From: Neisseriaceae bacterium
Lineage (GTDB): Bacteria; Pseudomonadota; Gammaproteobacteria; Burkholderiales; Neisseriaceae
Direction of reading: 5' to 3'
DNA length: 64,000 nucleotides
NCBI GenBank assembly: GCA_016864895.1
Contig: CP046107.1
Span: 434,001-498,000 of the forward strand
Position 1 is the first letter of the stretch. Every line of letters begins with the position of its first letter. The translations under genes were made by a program, and so were the position numbers. Shown in pieces: positions 8,848 to 18,188 of the stretch. Below the pieces are notes generated by a model. That model was given only the letters and a program-made list of their open reading frames with translations. It did no database searches and was not told the DNA's origin.

Positions 8848-9549
8848 ATGAAATATCGCCACCTTTTATTGCTAACAAGTGTTACTTTGGCAATCAACTT
8901 AAGCTTTGCTAGCTTGAATAACATAAAAGAAGGTAGGGACTATACCATTTTGGAAGACCCTATTGAATCAATTCACCCTGATAAAGTTGAGTTAGTTGAA
9001 GTCTTTTCTTACGTGTGTACTCATTGTAAAGACTTTGATCCAATACTAAAAAAATATGAGAGTCATCTAGATGATCCTGATGTGGCTTTTCGGAATATTC
9101 ATGTCTTTTGGGCACCTGAGTTTTTAAATCTAATTCGACTTAGTGTTGCAGTAGATGAAAATCAGATGACCCAAGTCGCGAATAATTATATTTTTCAAGC
9201 AACTTTTAATGATAAAGTTAATTTTTTTGATGAAAAAACTACTATCGAATGGCTTAATAAACAAACTAATTTTGACGGTAAAAAAATTGCACAAAGCTAC
9301 CAAACACCACATAATAAAAATAAAGCCAAAGATATTTCAATATTATCAAAAAAATATAAATTAGAAACAACACCCAATATTGTTATTGGGGGAAAGTATA
9401 AAGTTAGTTTAAATGCTTTAAAATCAGAAACTGATTTAGTCAGAATCCTAGATGGCCTTATCAATTTGTCAAAAAAAGATAAACTACCCATCAATGTGCT
9501 CATTAATACTGGTGGAGAATTTGTTCACTTAGCCAATCAATCTAAATAG
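8848..9549 (+). CDS. dsbA: Periplasmic thiol:disulfide oxidoreductase DsbA
   Basis: Introduces disulfide bonds into exported proteins. A signal peptide (residues 1-21, cleavage expected after SFA) is followed by a thioredoxin fold with the active site CTHC (Cys57-Cys60) and the cis-proline loop in TTPNIVIGGKY near residue 175. The dipeptide TH between the cysteines differs from the PH of E. coli DsbA. Length (233) is normal, and a GGAGG site precedes the ATG. It follows the SPOR gene by 22 bases and likely shares its transcript. Confidence 0.92.
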   Translation: MKYRHLLLLTSVTLAINLSFASLNNIKEGRDYTILEDPIESIHPDKVELVEVFSYVCTHCKDFDPILKKYESHLDDPDVAFRNIHVFWAPEFLNLIRLSVAVDENQMTQVANNYIFQATFNDKVNFFDEKTTIEWLNKQTNFDGKKIAQSYQTPHNKNKAKDISILSKKYKLETTPNIVIGGKYKVSLNALKSETDLVRILDGLINLSKKDKLPINVLINTGGEFVHLANQSK

Positions 9550-9584
9550 TCAATAATACATATATTCATTTAAAGAAATACATC

Positions 9585-10412
9585 ATGACATTGATAGACA
9601 CCATTATCATCGGAATAGTTGAGGGGTTGACAGAATATATGCCAATTTCATCAACTGCCCATATTATTTTTACCTTGAATCTACTTGGTGTACCTGAAGA
9701 TAGCTTTATTAAAATTCTTATTATTGCTATTCAATTAGGTGCTATTTTAGCGGTTGTTTTTTTATATAGAAATAAATTCTTTGATTTCTCCCGTATCTCT
9801 TTTTATTCTAAACTTATTGCAGCTGTCATCCCTGCTCTGGTTTTTGGAACCTTATTTCACTCTAAGATTGAAGCAGTTTTTGATAAACCCGTTTATATTG
9901 CTATTGTTCTTATTGTGGGTGGGATTATTTTAATGTTTATAGATCAATATCTTGATAAACCAACAACATATAAAGAAGAAAATATTTCTTATAAACAGGC
10001 TCTCATCATTGGCTTCTGGCAATGTTTAGCAATGATGCCAGGTGTTAGTCGCTCAGCTGCTTCTATTATTGGCGGAATACAACAAAAATTATCTCGCACT
10101 CTGGCTGCTGAATTTTCATTTTTGTTAGCTGTCCCAACTATGTGTGCAGCAACGGGATTTTCTCTATTTATTAAATCGTGGCCTACCCAAGAAGGAACTC
10201 AAAAAGGTTATGAAATCATTACTAGTACACCTGATAATATTAAAATTTTCTTAGTAGGCAGTTTTGTTTCATTGACCATTGCCATTCTTGCGATTAAATT
10301 ATTTATCGGCTTGATACAAAAATATGGATTCAAACCTTGGGGTTGGTATCGAGTTGTGGTTGGCTTAATATTGCTCTTGGTATTCGGTGTAAAGGATATT
10401 TTACAGGGATAA
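9585..10412 (+). CDS. uppP: Undecaprenyl-diphosphatase UppP (BacA)
   Basis: Integral membrane phosphatase that recycles undecaprenyl pyrophosphate to the monophosphate carrier used for peptidoglycan and polysaccharide synthesis. The 275-residue protein has the family motif [16 protein letters not shown] (catalytic Glu13 and Glu17, with the SST loop) and PGVSRSAAS (Arg156), plus about eight hydrophobic segments. argB follows with a 5-base gap, so translation is probably coupled. Confidence 0.96.
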   Translation: MTLIDTIIIGIVEGLTEYMPISSTAHIIFTLNLLGVPEDSFIKILIIAIQLGAILAVVFLYRNKFFDFSRISFYSKLIAAVIPALVFGTLFHSKIEAVFDKPVYIAIVLIVGGIILMFIDQYLDKPTTYKEENISYKQALIIGFWQCLAMMPGVSRSAASIIGGIQQKLSRTLAAEFSFLLAVPTMCAATGFSLFIKSWPTQEGTQKGYEIITSTPDNIKIFLVGSFVSLTIAILAIKLFIGLIQKYGFKPWGWYRVVVGLILLLVFGVKDILQG

Positions 10413-10417
10413 TTTTT

Positions 10418-11308
10418 ATGTCAAAACAAATATCTAATTTAACTAAAGCTGAAATATTATCTGAAGCCCTTCCCTACATTAGAAAGTTTTCTAATTCAAC
10501 AATTGTCGTCAAGTATGGTGGAAATGCGATGATTGATGAAACGCTTAAAAAAAGCTTTGCTAAAGATATTGCTCTACTCAAACTTGTAGGATTTAACCCA
10601 GTTGTCGTACATGGGGGAGGCCCTCAAATTAATACTATACTCGAACAAATGGGAAAAAAAGGACAATTTTTTCAAGGACTAAGAATCACTGATAATGAAA
10701 CCATGTCTGTAGTAAAAATGGTACTAGGGGGTTCTGTCAATAAAGAAATTGTATCCTTAATTAATTTATTTGGAGGCAAAGCCATAGGGATTACAGGTAT
10801 TGATGGTCATTTTATTAAAGCAAAGAAAATGATACTTAATATCGATCAAGACACCCAAGTTGATATCGGACAAGTTGGACAAATCACTGAAATTAATGCG
10901 GATTTTTTATCAAACCTAATCTCTAGTGGTAATATTCCTGTTATTGCACCTATTGGTGTTGGCTCTGATGGGGAAGCCTTTAATATTAATGCTGATATTG
11001 TAGCAGGCAAGAGTGCAAGTGCTTTACGTGCAGCCAAACTAATCATGATGACTAATACACCAGGTGTACTGGATAAAGATGGAAATTTATTAACAAATCT
11101 AACACCTAACAAAATTGATATATTAATTAAAAATGGTACCCTATATGGAGGCATGTTACCAAAAATAAATGCAGCGCTAGAAGCCGCGAAAGAAGGTAAT
11201 AATGCTGTACATATTATTGATGGCAGAGTTCCTCATTCCTTACTTTTAGAGCTATTTACAGATGAGGGTATAGGATCAATGATACTTCCCCAGGAGGAGG
11301 ACAAATAA
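10418..11308 (+). CDS. argB: Acetylglutamate kinase ArgB
   Basis: Phosphorylates N-acetylglutamate, the second step of arginine synthesis. The 296-residue product contains the amino acid kinase motifs [10 protein letters not shown] (N-terminal Lys) and [11 protein letters not shown], and the C-terminal region [16 protein letters not shown] that closes the ATP site. An upstream in-frame ATG at 10337 lies inside uppP; the ATG at 10418, preceded by CAGGGA, is the true start. The next gene, galE, begins 1 base after the stop. Confidence 0.96.
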   Translation: MSKQISNLTKAEILSEALPYIRKFSNSTIVVKYGGNAMIDETLKKSFAKDIALLKLVGFNPVVVHGGGPQINTILEQMGKKGQFFQGLRITDNETMSVVKMVLGGSVNKEIVSLINLFGGKAIGITGIDGHFIKAKKMILNIDQDTQVDIGQVGQITEINADFLSNLISSGNIPVIAPIGVGSDGEAFNINADIVAGKSASALRAAKLIMMTNTPGVLDKDGNLLTNLTPNKIDILIKNGTLYGGMLPKINAALEAAKEGNNAVHIIDGRVPHSLLLELFTDEGIGSMILPQEEDK

Positions 11309-11309
11309 T

Positions 11310-12317
11310 ATGATTTTAGTAACTGGCGGTACTGGCTATATTGGTTCACACACTGTGTTAGAATTAATAAAAAATGGCTACAAAGTTCTTATATTAGATA
11401 ATCTGTCTAATTCTAATAAAATAGTTCTTTCTAAACTTGAAAAATTAGCCTGTTGTTCTATTGCTTTTATTCAAGGTGATGTAAGAGACAGAGATTTATT
11501 AAAACAAATTTTTAAACAATACCCCATCGAAGCGGTTGTTCATTTTGCAGGTTTAAAAGCAGTTGGTGAAAGTATTCAACACCCTTTAAAATATTATGAT
11601 AATAATGTTATCGGTAGCATTATTCTGACACAAGAAATGCAGATAGCCAATATTAAAAACATTGTATTTTCATCTTCTGCCACAGTTTATGGAACGCCAA
11701 ACACGGTACCTATTACAGAAAATATGCCTACCGGTAGAACGACAAATCCTTATGGAACATCTAAGTACATGGTAGAACAAATACTCACTGATTTACAACT
11801 AAGCACTCAATGGAGTGTAGTACTGCTTCGTTATTTTAATCCAATAGGTGCACATAAAAGTGGCGAAATTGGTGAAGATCCCAACGGTATTCCCAATAAT
11901 CTGTTGCCCTATATTAGTCAGGTAGCTATTGGGAAATTAAAAAAATTAGCGGTATTTGGAAATGACTATAATACCAAAGATGGCACAGGTATTAGAGATT
12001 ACATCCATGTAGTAGATCTAGCCAATGGACACATCAAAGCATTACAAAAACACCAAAATGATCCTGGTGTACATATTTATAATTTAGGTACTGGGCAAGG
12101 TTATTCAGTTTTAGAAATTATACATGCATTCGAACAAGTAAGCGGGTGCACTATCCCCTATGAAATAGTTGAAAGACGTAGTGGTGATATTGCTACCTGT
12201 TATTCAGATCCTAGTTTGGCTAAAAAAAATTTAAACTGGGATACACATAATGATTTGGAACAAATGATACACGATACTTGGAACTGGCAAAAAAACAACC
12301 CTAATGGTTATGAGTAA
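11310..12317 (+). CDS. galE: UDP-glucose 4-epimerase GalE
   Basis: Interconverts UDP-glucose and UDP-galactose for cell-surface glycans. The 335-residue short-chain dehydrogenase-type enzyme has the NAD-binding [10 protein letters not shown] at the N-terminus, the conserved FSSSATVYG, and the catalytic pair Tyr148/Lys152 in YGTSK. A strong AGGAGG precedes the ATG. It ends inside the 3' end of the convergent mutT gene (17-base overlap). Confidence 0.96.
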   Translation: MILVTGGTGYIGSHTVLELIKNGYKVLILDNLSNSNKIVLSKLEKLACCSIAFIQGDVRDRDLLKQIFKQYPIEAVVHFAGLKAVGESIQHPLKYYDNNVIGSIILTQEMQIANIKNIVFSSSATVYGTPNTVPITENMPTGRTTNPYGTSKYMVEQILTDLQLSTQWSVVLLRYFNPIGAHKSGEIGEDPNGIPNNLLPYISQVAIGKLKKLAVFGNDYNTKDGTGIRDYIHVVDLANGHIKALQKHQNDPGVHIYNLGTGQGYSVLEIIHAFEQVSGCTIPYEIVERRSGDIATCYSDPSLAKKNLNWDTHNDLEQMIHDTWNWQKNNPNGYE

Positions 12318-13098
12318 TACTCAAATCGTTATTAATGGCGGTATAAATAAATCCATGAAGGCCTAGTTCTCTAAGTTTGGATGCCTCCTGATTTGAAAAA
12401 TTAATTGCTAATATGGGAATAAATTGCCCCTCAGATAGGACTTCTGTTAATTCCTGAAAACTGTGTTCTGAAGAAATATTCCATATTACGGCGTGTGCCT
12501 CTAAAGAAACTCTCATTTCTTCCTTATTCTCTACTACAACAGCTACCCATTCAAAATTAGGTAAACAGCCCAGATTTTCGACATCTTTATGGGAAATATA
12601 AATAGACTGTCTTTTATGTGTTGCCTCTTTATAAGGTAGGATCTGAAATTCTTTATTATTTGCTAATAATATCGAGTTACTCAAAAAAAGTACTTCTGGG
12701 ATTTGCAATGCATTAACAACCGAATGGTTGGCTGGTAATAATTTTTTTTGTGCTAAACTTGGAATATCAACCCACTTCCATTCCTGATTCTCTCTAGGGG
12801 TAACTGCTCCACTCCAATTCTTGGGATAGACTCTCCAAAAAAACAGACTCAAATAGACTCGGTCATAAACAACATTTTTTTTCAACCAAGGTGTTGCATA
12901 ATCAATTTTTAAACCAAGCTCTTCATTAAGCTCTCTTTGTAAAGTTTGAAAACTAGTTTCATAAATCTCCTGTTTTCCACCGGCAAACTCCCAGTACCCT
13001 GCATAAGATTTTCCTTTGGGTCTAGTACTGATTAGAACTTGTTTCTTATCATTAAAAATAATAGCTGCTACAACCTTAACTTGTTTTCCATTATTCAT
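12301..13098 (-). CDS. mutT: Nudix hydrolase MutT with C-terminal ThiE/TenI-like domain
   Basis: Sanitises oxidised nucleotides such as 8-oxo-dGTP. Residues 1-130 form the Nudix domain, with the full Nudix box at about 41-63 (G-x5-E-x7-REL-x-EE-x-G-L). Residues 135-265 form a second domain that looks like a thiamine phosphate synthase/TenI-type barrel; it is shortened and no catalytic residues could be picked out. This two-domain form is common in beta- and gammaproteobacteria, where the second domain is thought not to make thiamine. It is divergent from relA and overlaps the end of galE. Confidence 0.88.
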   Translation of the reverse strand: MNNGKQVKVVAAIIFNDKKQVLISTRPKGKSYAGYWEFAGGKQEIYETSFQTLQRELNEELGLKIDYATPWLKKNVVYDRVYLSLFFWRVYPKNWSGAVTPRENQEWKWVDIPSLAQKKLLPANHSVVNALQIPEVLFLSNSILLANNKEFQILPYKEATHKRQSIYISHKDVENLGCLPNFEWVAVVVENKEEMRVSLEAHAVIWNISSEHSFQELTEVLSEGQFIPILAINFSNQEASKLRELGLHGFIYTAINNDLSITHNH

Positions 13099-13264
13099 AT
13101 GTTCATCATCATTTTAATAAATTAATACAGACTTTAATTATACTCATATTTAATAATGTATATTATTAACTCATCATAATCATTAAAATACAGTTAAAGT
13201 GGATTAACCTAATTGAATAAAAAATGCTAGAATAAAAATACAATAAAAATTAGAGAATAAGCTA

Positions 13265-15475
13265 ATGGTAACAAAATTAAAAGGTTATGATATTGTTATA
13301 AATCAGGATTATTTAGATCAAAGCCAGGTAGCTTTGAGTAATATCTCCTCTGAAAAGTTTAAAACATCTATAGATCTCATGTTTAAATATTATCCACAAG
13401 ATGAAAAAACTGACACTGGAGAACCCCTTATTACTCATTTAATTGAATCTGCAAAAATTGTTAATAACTTAGATTTACATGAAAGATCCATCCTTGCTAC
13501 CCTTTTTTCTTATTTTCCTAACTATTATCCTAGCAACTGGAAAGAAAAACTTAAACCGTATATTGACGAAGAAACAGAGCTACTTATAGAAGGTCTAAAT
13601 CAAATCCAAGAATTAACTAATTTTGTTAAGGTAGCTAAATTTACCACTCCTGAGGAGCAAAATAAACAATCTGAATCGATGAGAAAGATGTTATTGGCCA
13701 TGGTTAATGACATTCGTATCGTATTAATCAAATTATGTATGGCAACCCAAAGTATGGGAAATCTTGCCAATGCACCTCCTAATGTTGATAAAAGAGCTAT
13801 TGCTAAAGAAACATTAGATATTTTTGCTCCTTTAGCTAACCGTTTGGGTATTTGGCAATTAAAATGGAAATTGGAAGATTTAGGTTTCCAAAATCAAAAC
13901 CCTGAAGAATATAAAAAAATTGCTACCCTACTAAACGAGAAAATAGATGAACGTTTGGAATATATTAAAAGCTTTACTAATATTCTCAAATCAGAGTTGG
14001 AAAAAGAAAATATCAAATGTGAGGTTGCTGGTAGACCTAAACATATCTATTCCATCTACCGAAAAATGAAAAAAAAGAAACTCGAATTTGATGAATTATA
14101 CGATATTCGAGCTGTTCGTGTATTGGTTGAAACTATTCCCCAATGCTATAACACGTTGGGTATTGTTCATAGTTTATGGAAGCCGATTTCTGGTGAATTT
14201 GATGATTACATCTCTAATCCAAAACCTAATGACTACAGAAGTTTGCATACAGTTATTATTGGGCCTCAAAATAAAGGTGTTGAAGTTCAAATTAGAACAT
14301 TTGAAATGCATGATTTTGCTGAGTTTGGAATAGCTGCTCACTGGAGATATAAAGAAGGTGGAAAGGAGGATTCCTCCTATGAGAAAAAAATAGCCTGGTT
14401 ACGACAATTACTCGAGTGGCGAGAAAATGTGTCTGAGACAGATAAACCAAACTTGGCTAATGCCTTTAGAACAGAGCTGTTTAAAGATACAATTTATGTA
14501 TTAACGCCTATGGGAAAAGTATTATCTCTACCTAATGGTTCTACACCCATTGACTTTGCCTATGCTTTACATTCAGACATTGGTAACCTTTGTCGTGGCG
14601 CTAAGGTAAACGGACATATCGTCCCCTTATCTACACCACTAGAAAATGGCCAACGTGTAGAAATTATCACCTCTAAAGATGGTCATCCTTCTGTAAACTG
14701 GTTATATGAAGGATGGGTTAAGAGCCCTAAAGCAGTTTCAAAAATACGATCGTTTATTCGAAAACAGAATATTGAGTCTGTCAAAGAGGCAGGAAAAACC
14801 TATCTAGAAAAAGAGCTCTATAAACTTAATCGAAGACCTAGTTTACAAGACCTAGTAGACTATTTAGAATACAAATCGTTAGATGATTTATATGTTGCCA
14901 TTGGCAACGGAGAACTAACAAATAAACAGCTACAAAAATCAATTCGTACTATCAATTCTAAAAATGAAACAATCATTGAGGTTCAATCCAAACCTGTAAT
15001 TAAAGCCAGTCAATCAAGAAAAGTTGGTGATGGTGGCGTACTCATTAATGGCCAATCAGGCTTACTATCAGTATTTGCTAAATGCTGTAAACCTGCGCCA
15101 CCGGACGACATTATTGGTTTTGTAACGCGTGGTAGAGGAATCTCTATCCATAGAAAAAACTGTGAAAGTTTCCAGCATTTGGCTAAAAAATATCCAGAAA
15201 AAGTATTGAGTGCACAATGGGGAAATTTAGATAAGAATAGTGACGTATTCTCTGTTGATATCGAGATATTAGCTCAAGATAGGAGTGGTTTGTTAAGAGA
15301 TATTTCTGATACTTTTTCACGTAACAAAATTAATGTGACTGGTGTTCAAACCCATACTGGTGGTACCACTGCTAAAATGAAATTTACAGTCGAAATAAAA
15401 CAAGTGTCAGACTTGCCCAAAGTGTTGGCTTCTTTAGGTAATATTGAAGATGTTTTTGAAGTTCATCGAATTTAA
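13265..15475 (+). CDS. relA: (p)ppGpp synthetase RelA
   Basis: Ribosome-associated synthetase of (p)ppGpp, made when uncharged tRNA accumulates. The 736 residues match RelA in order: a degenerate N-terminal HD region, where the His-Asp pair is replaced (LFSYFPNY near 80-90) so hydrolysis is not expected; the synthetase domain (about 245-360, with YDIRAVRVLVE and EFDDYISNPKPNDYRSLHT); TGS (about 412-470); a Cys-containing zinc-finger-like region (FAKCCKPAPPDDIIGF); and a C-terminal ACT domain. The lost HD motif distinguishes it from SpoT/Rel. Confidence 0.95.
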   Translation: MVTKLKGYDIVINQDYLDQSQVALSNISSEKFKTSIDLMFKYYPQDEKTDTGEPLITHLIESAKIVNNLDLHERSILATLFSYFPNYYPSNWKEKLKPYIDEETELLIEGLNQIQELTNFVKVAKFTTPEEQNKQSESMRKMLLAMVNDIRIVLIKLCMATQSMGNLANAPPNVDKRAIAKETLDIFAPLANRLGIWQLKWKLEDLGFQNQNPEEYKKIATLLNEKIDERLEYIKSFTNILKSELEKENIKCEVAGRPKHIYSIYRKMKKKKLEFDELYDIRAVRVLVETIPQCYNTLGIVHSLWKPISGEFDDYISNPKPNDYRSLHTVIIGPQNKGVEVQIRTFEMHDFAEFGIAAHWRYKEGGKEDSSYEKKIAWLRQLLEWRENVSETDKPNLANAFRTELFKDTIYVLTPMGKVLSLPNGSTPIDFAYALHSDIGNLCRGAKVNGHIVPLSTPLENGQRVEIITSKDGHPSVNWLYEGWVKSPKAVSKIRSFIRKQNIESVKEAGKTYLEKELYKLNRRPSLQDLVDYLEYKSLDDLYVAIGNGELTNKQLQKSIRTINSKNETIIEVQSKPVIKASQSRKVGDGGVLINGQSGLLSVFAKCCKPAPPDDIIGFVTRGRGISIHRKNCESFQHLAKKYPEKVLSAQWGNLDKNSDVFSVDIEILAQDRSGLLRDISDTFSRNKINVTGVQTHTGGTTAKMKFTVEIKQVSDLPKVLASLGNIEDVFEVHRI

Positions 15476-15904
15476 CATATAACTAATTCGTTCATTATAG
15501 AAAAATAACCTACTGATATTCAACTATTAGTTCACACGAGAAATCTTGAAATAAAATATATCATTTAGATATCAAATAATTTTGATCAATACCTATGCCC
15601 ATCAAAAATTTATAAATTTACTAAATTAACCAGTAAGTTAATTTAATAGTACCAAGAAATATTCTAATTAAATGATATTTTAAAAAGTAGATGATGAAAA
15701 ATATACATTTATCTTTCCTGTAGTACTTAACTGATTTCTAACCCAGATAATGAGCCTAAGCTAAGATTCATAACCAATTAATTCATTTTGATATCTATAC
15801 AGAAATACCTTTGACAACAAATCAGCATTATTGATAATATTGACTCGCTTTAAGACTTTTATCCCTTAACAATTGATGATTTATAAATACATTGGAACCG
15901 CAAT
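15476..15904. other. Intergenic region between relA and the esterase pair
   Basis: 429 AT-rich bases without an open frame of coding character. No clear relA terminator was found. The 3' part carries the esterase promoter listed separately. Confidence 0.5.
15811..15840 (+). promoter_or_regulatory. Probable promoter of the autotransporter esterase genes
   Basis: A consensus TTGACA at 15811-15816 and TAATAT at 15835-15840 (18-base spacer; an overlapping GATAAT gives 16) lie about 65 bases before the first esterase ATG. It is the strongest -35 box in this intergenic region. Confidence 0.5.
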
Positions 15905-18136
15905 ATGACAAATAAGATCAGTAGAAAAAATATTACTCAATTAACAGTTTGTGTTGTGTTAGCTTGTCTACAAAATGTAGATTTCGCCGAAGACAATACT
16001 ATTAAAAATATTCCAAATGTTCTTCTTTCTGCCAAAGAAGGAATCAAATTTGCCAAGAAGAGAATCAATGAATGGTCGATAGGTGTCTTTCACCCTGACT
16101 ATATTCCCAATTTCCCTCAAGAAAATTATCTTACTCAATTATCCAATTATGAGTTCAAGCAGTTAGTTACATTTGGCGATAGTCTAAGTGACAAAGGAAC
16201 TCATACTCGTTCTACCATGTTTCTAGCAGGGGGTTATCATTCAAAACTTTATAATGATTATCTTAGTGAACATTACACAGGTAAAAGCTCAATTCCTAAT
16301 AGTTATGGAGGAGTTGACTATGCTCAAGCAGGCTCTGGTTATGAAAATAGAGGCGATAATCTGTATTTGAGATACCAAATTGATCAATATCTCAGAGACT
16401 TTGGTGGAGTAGCAAATCCAGAAAATATTTACATCTTGAATGCTGGTGGTATGGATATTAGTAGATCATTGGCTGAAAATTATATGAATTTCATTAATGG
16501 TTCTTATCAATTAGACGGAGAATTTTATACATTGGATAATGCTCCCAAAATCGTAGCTGATGATGTACTTTATCTCAGAGACAAAGGCGCCCAATATATT
16601 ATGGTTTCCAATGTACCAGACGCTAGCTTGGCGCCTTACACACCTCTCATTCCTGTTGAATTTATAAGTAGTATGCTAGATAAGTTTTATCTACCGGATT
16701 TTGGTATTATTACACATGTGGGGAAACTAAGTGACAACTATTTAAGAAATCCAGCTAATCAAATTCCAGGTACAGGAAAAGAATTTATTCGTGCCAATGG
16801 CATTCATACCCTACAGTCTATATTATGGTTTATTCCTCATTTAGATATTATTAACATTTATGATTTCCTTGTAAAAATACAAAGGACGCCAACTGACCAA
16901 TTTAATCGTTCACTCGAGGCAGAATTGAATAAAATTGGGGGTGATATAATTTTCTTTGATGCTAAGAAGCTAATGGATGAAATAGTCGATAATTATAGAA
17001 ACTATGGTCTTGACGAAATTCTTGTCCCAACATGTGACTTAGGTTTTTCATCAAGATATTGCGATTACGATTCTGATCATTATCACAAAGACAAGTCCTA
17101 TGTATTTGGTGACTGGTTTCATCCAAGCCCTGAGGTTCATTCTATCATTGCTCAATACATCCAATCCATATTTGATGCACCACTATACGTTACTGCCATT
17201 AGTGAACACTTTTCTAATATTAATTTAACCAAAAATAACTTCTTAGAGAGTCAATTGTTTAGTCTCAAAAAACTTGCCCAGAAAGAATTAAACGTCTGGC
17301 ATGTCATTACAGGTTACTCTGGTTTAATAAATTATAAAAACTATGAAACTCACCGTTTAGAATCTAAAAAAACCTATACTCATAATATCAATATTGGTGC
17401 TTACGTATTGACATCACCAGAAATGGTACTGGGTTTTATGTTGACGACTAGTTTTGGAAAACAAAAACCTTTTAGTAATTTTAGATTTAGTCATTTTGCT
17501 GAAAATCTAACATTATTCTCACAATGGTCTAATAATAAAGGATTATGGTTTGATAGCATGCTTGATTTTGGCTACATGAGAGTCAAAGACATTCAAAGGC
17601 ATATTCAACTGGGTGCACACCAACGTACAGAAAAAAGCAATTCTACTGATGCTTATGCTTTTGGTACAAACATTAAAAGTGGTTTTGATTGGATCAATAA
17701 GGATACCTTTCAATCTGGCCCACAAGCTACTTTAAATTTAAGTCGTATCAATATTAAAAATTTTAGGGAAAATGGTGATAGCAGTACTGCAATGCACTTT
17801 AAGTCTCATTATAAAAATGATTTTTATGTGGCAAGTGGTTGGTATATCAACAGTAAAGACTATTATATCGGCAACATCCCAACTAGTTTCAGAGCTGAAA
17901 TTAACTATAATCACACCATAGGTTCAGAAAAAACAAAAATAAAAGGTGCTATTAACTCTACACTAACATCTTTTACTAGAAAATTGAACAATCCTAAACA
18001 TTGGATTAACATTAAATTGGATGCTAACTTCAAAATCAATCAATCAGGAATGATCAACACCAATCTAAACTTTATTTCAGACGATGATAAAAATAGGAAA
18101 CTCAATTATGGGATTGGCTACCATTATAAATTCTAA
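15905..18136 (+). CDS. GDSL-type autotransporter esterase/lipase (copy 1)
   Basis: Secreted outer-membrane protein of 743 residues resembling Pseudomonas EstA in layout: signal peptide (about 1-28), GDSL hydrolase passenger (about 85-430) and a C-terminal beta-barrel (about 470-743) ending in Phe. Block I FGDSLSDKG gives the nucleophile Ser93, and block V DWFHP gives Asp403 and His406. Block III, normally GxND with the oxyanion Asn, reads GGMD (Met183), so that Asn is missing. A 60-residue extension precedes the GDSL domain. It is followed after 52 bases by a paralogue, probably in one transcript. Substrate is unknown. Confidence 0.88.
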   Translation: MTNKISRKNITQLTVCVVLACLQNVDFAEDNTIKNIPNVLLSAKEGIKFAKKRINEWSIGVFHPDYIPNFPQENYLTQLSNYEFKQLVTFGDSLSDKGTHTRSTMFLAGGYHSKLYNDYLSEHYTGKSSIPNSYGGVDYAQAGSGYENRGDNLYLRYQIDQYLRDFGGVANPENIYILNAGGMDISRSLAENYMNFINGSYQLDGEFYTLDNAPKIVADDVLYLRDKGAQYIMVSNVPDASLAPYTPLIPVEFISSMLDKFYLPDFGIITHVGKLSDNYLRNPANQIPGTGKEFIRANGIHTLQSILWFIPHLDIINIYDFLVKIQRTPTDQFNRSLEAELNKIGGDIIFFDAKKLMDEIVDNYRNYGLDEILVPTCDLGFSSRYCDYDSDHYHKDKSYVFGDWFHPSPEVHSIIAQYIQSIFDAPLYVTAISEHFSNINLTKNNFLESQLFSLKKLAQKELNVWHVITGYSGLINYKNYETHRLESKKTYTHNINIGAYVLTSPEMVLGFMLTTSFGKQKPFSNFRFSHFAENLTLFSQWSNNKGLWFDSMLDFGYMRVKDIQRHIQLGAHQRTEKSNSTDAYAFGTNIKSGFDWINKDTFQSGPQATLNLSRINIKNFRENGDSSTAMHFKSHYKNDFYVASGWYINSKDYYIGNIPTSFRAEINYNHTIGSEKTKIKGAINSTLTSFTRKLNNPKHWINIKLDANFKINQSGMINTNLNFISDDDKNRKLNYGIGYHYKF

Positions 18137-18188
18137 CTCCATACTTCTGTGACCATTTTAATAATTATGTTTTTTTTAAGGAATATGA

